A stretch of 43,176 nucleotides of DNA from Nocardia thailandica NBRC 100428 (lineage in GTDB: Bacteria; Actinomycetota; Actinomycetes; Mycobacteriales; Mycobacteriaceae): positions 1 through 43,176 of the forward strand of contig NZ_BAGK01000234.1 of NCBI RefSeq assembly GCF_000308795.1, in the 5' to 3' direction. The translations under genes and the position numbers were made by a program. This document shows positions 38,301 to 43,176 of the stretch, one piece after another (within the stretch, counting starts at the first letter, position 1; each line of letters begins with the position of its first letter). A model generated the notes under the pieces. It had not been told where the DNA came from and searched no databases. It worked only from the letters and a program-made list of their open reading frames with translations.

Positions 38301-39613
38301 ACCTGCGCGGATCCGCGTTCGCCGCCACCGACGGCGACCCGCGCACCACCTGGACCGCCCCCGAATCCACCGTCCGCAACCTCGCGGGCGGCAAACCCAC
38401 CCTCGTCCTGGAACTTCCCGAACCGGTCGAGGTCACCGGGCTCGACCTCACCACCAGCCTCGGCGGCCTGCCCGCGACGCCGACCGCGGTCTCGGTCAAC
38501 CTCGGCGACGGCCCGCAGGTGCGTGAGCTGCCCGAGCGCGAGCACGGCGAACCCGCTCGCGTCGAGCTGTATCCCGCCGTCACCGACCGCATCGAGATCA
38601 GCATCCAGTCCTGGAACGAGGTGCTCGACCGCACCGCGCTCGGCTTCGTGCTCACCCAGCCGCCGGGCCTCGCCGAGGTCACCGTGCTCGGACCGGAGTA
38701 CCCGGCGGCCGCGCCCGGGGACCGGATGGTCACCATCGGCTGCGACGCGGGCCCGGTCATCGCGCTCGGCGGCCGCAACGTCCACACCACGATCACCGCC
38801 ACCGCCGACGAACTCCGTTCGGGCGCCCCGGTGTCCGCGCGACCCTGCGCCGACGCGCCCGAGGGCGAGGCCGACGCCGACGCCGGGACGCGGGTCGACC
38901 TGCTCCCCGGCCGCACCGACGTGACGGTCGCGCCGACCGAGATGTTCACGGTGGACCGGCTGCGGCTGCCGCGCGTCGACCCGCTGCGGCCCGCGCCGAG
39001 CTCCCCCGGCACCCGAGTGCTCGTGCTGCCGCTGAGCACGAACGTCGGCTGGCAGGCGCAGACCGCCGACGGGCGCGCGCTCGCGCCGATCGTCGTCGAC
39101 GGGTGGCAGCAGGGCTGGCTGCTGCCCGAGGGCACCGCCGGGCCGATCACGGTGTCCTTCCCCACCGACCGCTGGTACCGGCTCGCCATCTTCGGCGGCC
39201 TGTCGCTGCTGATCCCGCTGGCCCTGCTGGCGATCCCGCGCCGGGCCCGCCGAGCCGGGGACCCCGGACCGGCGCCGCGGCCCTGGCGCAGCCCGTGGCC
39301 GGGCGCGGCCGGACTCGTCGCGCTCGCCACCGTCATCTCCGGCCCGGTCGGCGCCGCGCTGGCGGCGCTCGGGCTGATCTGCCGGGCCACGCGCGCGCGG
39401 GCGACGGCGGCGGCCCTGCCGTGGATCGCGGGCGTCGGGACGCTGCTGTCCACGGCGGCGCTGTCGACGGGGACGTGGCGGTCGGGGTCGACCTACATGG
39501 GCGGATCGCTGTGGGCGCAGCTGCCCGCGCTCGTCGCCGTCGTCGCCGTCGGCGTCGCGGCGCTCCCCCCGCGCGAGACCGGCGACGCGGCCGCCGAACC
39601 GGGTACCGACTAG
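35366..39613 (+). CDS. aftD: Alpha-(1->3)-arabinofuranosyltransferase AftD
   Basis: Large GT-C family enzyme of the plasma membrane that uses decaprenyl-phosphoryl-arabinose to build the branched arabinan of arabinogalactan and lipoarabinomannan. At 1415 residues it matches Rv0236c (about 1400). The N-terminal part (to about 440) and a C-terminal helix (about 1270-1290 onwards) are multi-pass membrane regions. The catalytic Asp of GT-C enzymes likely lies in the first loop, near ADTKYDLAQNPLGFLARASHLW. The soluble middle holds two F5/8-type C (carbohydrate-binding) modules with AVDGDPTTAWISNG (about residue 760) and ATDGDPRTTWTAP (about 988). There is no clear ribosome-binding site before the ATG. 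The stop overlaps that of the convergent acyltransferase gene. Confidence 0.95.
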   Translation: MQAELPNTKPLGKRWFLGSVVAAFVLTFAQAPSLTVADTKYDLAQNPLGFLARASHLWNSQAPMGQVQNQAYGYFFPHGAFFSGGHLLHVPAWATQRVWWALLLLAGFWGIVRLCETLGIGARGSRVIAGIAFALSPRVLTTLGSISSETLPMMLAPWVLLAPAALGVAMRGRRTGSSPPRAGGATSPAGSAFALALMGSVNAVATVAAFLPAALWWATYRPNRRWWRFTAAWIPLLVLATFWWAVPLLLLGKVSPPFLDYIESSGVTTQWASLSEVLRGTDSWTPFVSPERIAGAVLVTQPAAVLATGLLAAAGMAGLAMKTMPHRGRFALILGVGLAGICAGYVGELGGPFAESVRVFLDASGAPLRNVHKLEPLIRLPLVLGLAHLLGRVPLPASVPMPVWRSAFAHPERSRPVAVAGLVLAALVLATSLAWTGKLAPRGAYDEVPAYWQDTADWLEANAADTRALIVPGAPFGSQIWGLTRDEPIQALATTPWAVRDSVPLNPPGTIRAMDSVQRLIADGRPSTGLAATLADQGIGVLVLRNDLDPDTSRSTRPMLAHQTLDSSPGLTKVAEFGAEIGPREADAGLVVDNDLRPPYPAVEIYRVETPGPGTPAEVRAGTGAPPGFPGAYTVALDAIPVVQGGPEVLERLRRGTGDPAAPRLLGADAERAGLPAGQVLVTDTPMDREADFGRVDNHNSALRAPGDARRTHNLVPDYPVDGTELVRGEWSGATVTASSAAGDATQIGGAAPGSSTAAAVDGDPTTAWISNGAENALGQWLRLDLDQPIAAGSLSFTTSAAAIGDPVKWVEVRTERGTVSARITEPGVPVSVPLPAGRTSWITVTATRTETGARGGQFGISELSVYDYTHRDAPTQVDIRHRTVVPGPARAATVAGWDLGQEFPGRSACFDGPDRVHCSKGLGLPAEEPGRFSRTLTVPEPATVTPELTVRTRQSPELEALLTDRGRPVARGKADVGDLRGSAFAATDGDPRTTWTAPESTVRNLAGGKPTLVLELPEPVEVTGLDLTTSLGGLPATPTAVSVNLGDGPQVRELPEREHGEPARVELYPAVTDRIEISIQSWNEVLDRTALGFVLTQPPGLAEVTVLGPEYPAAAPGDRMVTIGCDAGPVIALGGRNVHTTITATADELRSGAPVSARPCADAPEGEADADAGTRVDLLPGRTDVTVAPTEMFTVDRLRLPRVDPLRPAPSSPGTRVLVLPLSTNVGWQAQTADGRALAPIVVDGWQQGWLLPEGTAGPITVSFPTDRWYRLAIFGGLSLLIPLALLAIPRRARRAGDPGPAPRPWRSPWPGAAGLVALATVISGPVGAALAALGLICRATRARATAAALPWIAGVGTLLSTAALSTGTWRSGSTYMGGSLWAQLPALVAVVAVGVAALPPRETGDAAAEPGTD

Positions 39614-40791
39614 GGCGCGGCGTGCGCCTGCTCCTCCTCGGCGCGCCGCTGCGCGGCGGTCCTCGCCCGCTCCCGGTCGCGCACCCAGCGGCGGATCGGC
39701 TCCTCGATCAGCGCGTAGCTGGCGGCGGCCAGCGGGAGGGTGAAGGCGATCGTCAGCAACAGGACCCAGACGAAGTCGCCCGAGAACGGCAGGATGCCGA
39801 AGATCGGGAACACCATCGTCAGCACGGCCAGGTGCCACAGGAACACCCCGTAGGACCAGCGGCCGAGCACCGCCGCGGGCCGCGATTCCAGCCAGCGGTG
39901 CGGCGCGGCGCCCTCGGGCCGCAGGACGAGCGGCGCGAGCAGGCAGAATCCGATGATCGCGCCCAGCAGCATCTTCACCGCGTACTGCCACGGCTGCGCC
40001 CGCTCCAGCCCGGCCGGGCCGCCGTACTCGGTGGCCGAGAGCAGGAACGCCGCGAGCGCGATCGCCCACATCAGCGGCTGGGAGACACCGAGCCGGTACC
40101 ACCACGCGGTCGGCCTGACCTGGTGGATCAGCTCGGCCAGCAGCATGCCCGCGGCGAACCACGGCAGGTAGGCGGGCAGCCAGTTGTCGGCGTGGATGGC
40201 GTCGGGGGTCGGCACCGGCAGCAGGTTCCACGTCAGCGACACCGCGGCCAGCGCCAGCAGCGCGGGCACCCGCGCCCCGGCCGAAGCGCCGCGCAACCGG
40301 ACCAGGCACCACGCCAGCAGCGGCAGCACGAGATAGAAGGCCACCTCCACCGACAGGCTCCACATCTGGGTGAGCCCCTCGGTCAGCGTCAGCGGCACGA
40401 AGACCTGCAGCAGGAACAGGTTGGACACCCACACCCGCAGGTTCGCCGTCTGCGCGGCGCCCGGCAGCAACAGCAGCACGGCAGCCACACACACCCAGTA
40501 CGCGGGCAGGATGCGCGCCGCGCGATGGGCCAGGTAGCGGCGGGCCGACGGCGCCGCGCCGAGCCCGCGCGCGGCGGCGGCGTGCGGGCGCCACAGCAGG
40601 AAACCGGACAGGGAGAAGAACACCGCGACGGCCATGTCGAACCGCTCCCAGATCGGCCCCAGCCAGGGCGTGGCGGTCGCCGCGGTCTGGAAGGCGACGT
40701 GGGTCAGCAGCACGCCGAGCGCGGCCATCCCGCGCATGCCTTCCAGAGCAGGCACGAACGGGCGGGGCGCGGTGGGAGTTACGGCGGTCAT
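39610..40791 (-). CDS. tmaT: TmaT-like acyltransferase 3 (trehalose mycolate acetyltransferase)
   Basis: The 393-residue multi-pass protein is an acyltransferase-3: ALEGMRGMAALGVLLTHVAF with the catalytic His31, SLSGFLLWRPHAA, ARRYLAHRAARILPAYWV, LTQMWSLSVEVAFYLVLPLL, RWSYGVFLWHLAVLTMVFP and YALIEEPIRRWVRDRE. It looks orthologous to Rv0228, and the corynebacterial TmaT acetylates trehalose monomycolates before MmpL export. The nearby Rv0227c homologue (40912-42099) supports orthology. It is divergent from it, with both promoters in 40792-40911. Confidence 0.85.
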   Translation of the reverse strand: MTAVTPTAPRPFVPALEGMRGMAALGVLLTHVAFQTAATATPWLGPIWERFDMAVAVFFSLSGFLLWRPHAAAARGLGAAPSARRYLAHRAARILPAYWVCVAAVLLLLPGAAQTANLRVWVSNLFLLQVFVPLTLTEGLTQMWSLSVEVAFYLVLPLLAWCLVRLRGASAGARVPALLALAAVSLTWNLLPVPTPDAIHADNWLPAYLPWFAAGMLLAELIHQVRPTAWWYRLGVSQPLMWAIALAAFLLSATEYGGPAGLERAQPWQYAVKMLLGAIIGFCLLAPLVLRPEGAAPHRWLESRPAAVLGRWSYGVFLWHLAVLTMVFPIFGILPFSGDFVWVLLLTIAFTLPLAAASYALIEEPIRRWVRDRERARTAAQRRAEEEQAHAAP

Positions 40792-40911
40792 CGCGTCCAG
40801 TGTGCCGTGTCGTATGTATCACCCGAACTGTTAGGGTCGGGGCTCACGAGTGCCTGTGGCGCGCCCACCGGTCCACCGGAACATCCGTGTTAGACGACGA
40901 GGAGAGTTTGC

Positions 40912-42099
40912 ATGGCACTGAGTGCCGGTACCAGAAGGACGGTTGCCTGCGTGCTCGTGGGTCTGGGCGCGGCGCTGCTCACCGCCGCGTTGCTGATCCC
41001 GACCTACACGGTCAGCAAGGTGGCCAAGACCCCGCTCGATCTCGAGATCACCACCATCGCCACCAATCAGCCCGGCGAGGACAGCCTCGTGCTGGACTCC
41101 AAGACGCTGACCTCCGGCGACGGCCCGGCCAAGGTGGACACCAACGTCCCCCTGATCTCGCAGCGATTCCTCACGGTCGAGGAACCCTCCGACGCCGACA
41201 AGATGACCGTGCAGGCGGGCTCCACGCTGCGCCGCATCGACAAGCAGGGCGACACCGGCCTGCTCACCGCCAACATCGACCGCGTCACCATCGACCGCGT
41301 CACCGGTGAGCCCGTCGACGAGAACCCCAACGGCGCGATCGCGACCACCGTCGACAAGAACGGCACCGTCTTCGACCCGGTCCAGCACACCGGCCTCGGC
41401 TACCGCTTCCCCATCGGCACCGAGAAGAAGACCTACCCGTACTTCGACGTCAACGTGCGGAAGTCCTTCGACGCCAACTTCATCGAAGAGACCGAGATCA
41501 ACAACACCAAGGTCTACCACTTCCAGATGAAGGTCCCGGTCACCAGCACCTGGGACGTCGTGCAGGCGCCGACCAACCGCCTGACCCTGCCCGCCGCCAA
41601 GTGGGGCGTCGAGGGCGAAGGCGACGTCACGATGACCCGCTACTACACCAACACCCGCGACCTGTGGATCGAGCCGCAGACCGGCACCGTGGTGAAGGGC
41701 GGCGAGAACATCCACCTGTTCTACTCGCGCACCCCGGACAAGGCCGAGGTCACCGCGCTCAAGTCGCACCTGGTCTTCGACGAGAACACCGTCGAGTCGC
41801 AGCTGGCCGTGGCCAAGGAGAACACCGACAAGCTGTCGCTGTTCGGCCGCATCGTCCCGATCGTGCTCGGCGTGCTCGGTGTCATCGCGCTCATCGCCGG
41901 CCTGTTCCTCGGGCTGACCGGCGGCGGCAGCAGCACCCCCGCCCACGCGAGCCCGCGCGGCGGCCGCCCGGCGCCTGCCCCGGCCCCCGCGCCCGAGACC
42001 CGCGACGAGTGGTCGGGTGACGACGCGCCGACCACCCAGTTCACCCGGGGCGACTACGACTCCCCGACCGAACAGATCGACATCAACAAGAAGCAGTGA
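40912..42099 (+). CDS. lmcA: DUF3068 membrane protein, LmcA-like
   Basis: The 395-residue protein belongs to DUF3068 (Pfam calls it PorA family, although it is not the small corynebacterial porin). One helix near the N terminus (about 10-35, VACVLVGLGAALLTAALLIPTY) and one near the C terminus (about 305-330, IVPIVLGVLGVIALIAGLFLGL) flank a large outer beta domain: DSLVLDSKTLTSGDGPAKVDTNVPLISQRF, YFDVNVRKSFDANFIEETEINNTKVYHFQM. A short cytoplasmic tail follows. Homologues in mycobacteria (Rv0227c type) and corynebacteria (LmcA, NCgl2760) are needed for lipomannan/lipoarabinomannan maturation. GAGGAGAG precedes the ATG by five bases. Confidence 0.88.
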   Translation: MALSAGTRRTVACVLVGLGAALLTAALLIPTYTVSKVAKTPLDLEITTIATNQPGEDSLVLDSKTLTSGDGPAKVDTNVPLISQRFLTVEEPSDADKMTVQAGSTLRRIDKQGDTGLLTANIDRVTIDRVTGEPVDENPNGAIATTVDKNGTVFDPVQHTGLGYRFPIGTEKKTYPYFDVNVRKSFDANFIEETEINNTKVYHFQMKVPVTSTWDVVQAPTNRLTLPAAKWGVEGEGDVTMTRYYTNTRDLWIEPQTGTVVKGGENIHLFYSRTPDKAEVTALKSHLVFDENTVESQLAVAKENTDKLSLFGRIVPIVLGVLGVIALIAGLFLGLTGGGSSTPAHASPRGGRPAPAPAPAPETRDEWSGDDAPTTQFTRGDYDSPTEQIDINKKQ

Positions 42100-42136
42100 T
42101 TTCGGAGCGCTGACGCGCCGAGTCGCGGCCCTTCCG

Positions 42137-42204
42137 GCCCCGACGACAGGGACCCCGAGCTTCGCGGCTGTGCCGCAGGGGCTCGGGGTCCCTTTCGTCG
42201 GGGC
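42137..42204. terminator. Long inverted repeat, bidirectional terminator
   Basis: Two 24-base arms, 42137-42160 and 42181-42204, pair at 23 of 24 positions around a 20-base loop that itself contains a small GCGGC/GCCGC hairpin. It separates the DUF3068 gene end (42099) from the convergent flippase-like gene end (42231). Confidence 0.85.
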
Positions 42205-42230
42205 GGCCACGACCGCCGCCGCGCGGCGGA

Positions 42231-43175
42231 TCAGTCCGTCCTGGCGTTGCGGAGCACGATGACGGCGACCACGGTGGTGGTGACCGCGGCGACCGAGACC
42301 GCGGTGGTGATCAGGCTGCCGATGCTGCGGGCGAAGGCGAGCATGCAGGCGACCTCCACGAGCAGGCCGATCCAGGTGACGACCGCGAGGGCGGTGCGTT
42401 CGACGGCGATGGCGGACAGCAGCGCGCCCTGTAGGACCGCGAGGATCGCGCCGTGCAGGGCGAACAACCACAGCAGGCCCTCGATCGGCGCGTAGTCCTG
42501 GCCCGCGAACAGCGGGGCGAGGGGGGCGGCGACCGCGGCGCCCGCCACCGCGAGGACACCGATGCCCGACAGCACCGCGAGGGCGTCGCGGATCGCGCGG
42601 GCGGAGTGGCCGGGCTGGGCCATGCGGGGATACAGGACGACGCCGACGGCCTGCGGCAGCCAGAACGCGATCTTGGTGGCGATGGTGCCGAGGGAGTACC
42701 GGCTCGCGTCGACGTCGTCGAGGACCATGCGCACCACGATCAGGTCGGCCGAGGACAGCGCCATGAGCGCGGCCTGGACCTGGGCGGCCCGCAGGACCGG
42801 CAGCACGCCGACGGCACCGCGCGCGGTCTCGACGGTGGCCGGCGCCCCGCCGCGCGGCGCAGGCGCAGGCTCGTCGGGGGTCAGGGGCGCGCGGTCGCCG
42901 ATCCAGCGGCCGAACACGGCGGCGGCCGCGATGCCCGCGGCGCCTGCCCACAGCGCGGGCGCGGCGCCGCCACCGAGCGCGAGAACCAGCAGGGCGGGCG
43001 CGACGCGAGCGGTTCCCGCGGCGGCCAGCAGGACCGCGAGGTCACGAAAACGCCTGCCGCCCTGCAGGATTCCCTGTTCGGCCGAGAGGACGACGAGCGC
43101 GGGCGCGGCGCACAGGGCCCCCGCGCCCGCCCAGACGCCGACGTGCAGCAGCGCGGTCACCACCGGCACGAGGGC
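42231..43175 (-). CDS. MOP-superfamily polysaccharide exporter (Wzx-like), 5' end beyond the window
   Basis: About 314 residues of the C-terminal part are visible; the gene continues past the right edge on the minus strand. The sequence is very hydrophobic with at least seven helices, and the arrangement (VLSAEQGILQGGRRFRDLAVLLAAAG, SADLIVVRMVLDDVDASRYSLGTIATKIAFWLPQAVGVVLYPRMAQPG, YAPIEGLLWLFALHGAILAVLQ) fits MOP/MATE-type flippases of polysaccharide or lipid-linked precursors. AGVVLYPRM-like is characteristic of polysaccharide biosynthesis proteins. The cargo is unknown; in this envelope gene neighbourhood a glycolipid or glycan precursor is plausible. Confidence 0.8.
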   Translation of the reverse strand, partial: ALVPVVTALLHVGVWAGAGALCAAPALVVLSAEQGILQGGRRFRDLAVLLAAAGTARVAPALLVLALGGGAAPALWAGAAGIAAAAVFGRWIGDRAPLTPDEPAPAPRGGAPATVETARGAVGVLPVLRAAQVQAALMALSSADLIVVRMVLDDVDASRYSLGTIATKIAFWLPQAVGVVLYPRMAQPGHSARAIRDALAVLSGIGVLAVAGAAVAAPLAPLFAGQDYAPIEGLLWLFALHGAILAVLQGALLSAIAVERTALAVVTWIGLLVEVACMLAFARSIGSLITTAVSVAAVTTTVVAVIVLRNARTD

Positions 43176-43176
43176 C

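Noticed and set aside
36010..38526. Plus-strand 838-codon open frame inside aftD
   Set aside because: Shadow frame of aftD; low-complexity Arg/Gly/Pro.
37067..40822. Very long minus-strand open frame (1251 codons) antisense to aftD
   Set aside because: It is the mirror of high-GC coding sequence of aftD and tmaT: Gly/Arg/Ala-rich, no domain, no start site. The plus-strand aftD reading has clear family motifs.
1..43176. CRISPR arrays, phage or transposon genes
   Set aside because: No set of regularly spaced repeats, Cas genes, integrases, transposases or phage structural genes was seen on either strand.

Overview
The window is high-GC actinobacterial DNA from a mycolic-acid-producing organism of the Mycobacteriales, most likely a Nocardia. 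Reasons: homologues and local gene orders of Mycobacterium tuberculosis are kept (udgA / dcd / glycine tRNA; htdX-fabG4 / fadA2 with fadE5 nearby; tetR-lpqI; the DUF2613 gene next to aftD; the Rv0227c and Rv0228 homologues), there is an Antigen-85-like mycolyltransferase, and the 6C small RNA family is present. There is no insertion sequence, prophage or CRISPR array. This is mostly a core, cell-envelope-biased chromosomal region with a few accessory patches.

Layout. 1-1000: frameshifted 3' end of an Ala/Pro/Glu-rich gene, a bidirectional terminator and a decayed PASTA-like lipoprotein gene. 1006-5714: YdcF-like protein, UDP-glucose dehydrogenase, a membrane-anchored Hsp70-like ATPase and a YibE/F transporter with a natural His-rich N terminus. 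5715-6158: a 6C small RNA with its own terminator. 6159-10182: alanine-type aminotransferase, an XRE regulator divergent from a small conserved protein, dcd, and tRNA-Gly(CCC). 10230-16958: esterase lipoprotein, flavin reductase, small lipoprotein, a crotonase with an altered catalytic site, a secreted DUF4185 protein (candidate endo-D-arabinanase), a WYL regulator divergent from a RidA-like gene, a methyltransferase and a KANL3/Tex30-like hydrolase. 17190-24891: the fadE5, htdX-fabG4 and fadA2 fatty-acid genes, interrupted by a Uma2 protein, a zinc-ribbon membrane protein and two tiny hydrophobic peptides. 24973-33358: mycolyltransferase-like protein, secreted protein, 6-phosphogluconate dehydrogenase, VanW protein, DUF5685 protein with a very Cys-rich tail, TetR regulator and LpqI. 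33484-43176: universal stress protein, isochorismate synthase, DUF2613 protein, AftD, TmaT-like acyltransferase, LmcA-like DUF3068 protein and the C-terminal part of a flippase-like protein.

How it works together. Many genes serve the mycolyl-arabinogalactan/lipoarabinomannan envelope: UDP-glucuronate supply, arabinan extension (AftD), possible arabinan cleavage (DUF4185), trehalose-mycolate acetylation (TmaT-like), LM/LAM maturation (LmcA-like), mycolyl transfer and muropeptide recycling (LpqI). A lipid module (FadE5, FabG4, HtdX, FadA2) appears to be tied to the TetR regulator at 31490-32089: the same CTTAC-N6-GTAAG palindrome lies in the tetR promoter and between fabG4 and fadA2, and weaker versions overlap a good promoter before fadE5.

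The items I find most worth following are the 6C RNA, this inferred TetR regulon, the two tiny hydrophobic peptides, the Cys-rich DUF5685 tail and the decayed or frameshifted genes at the left edge.
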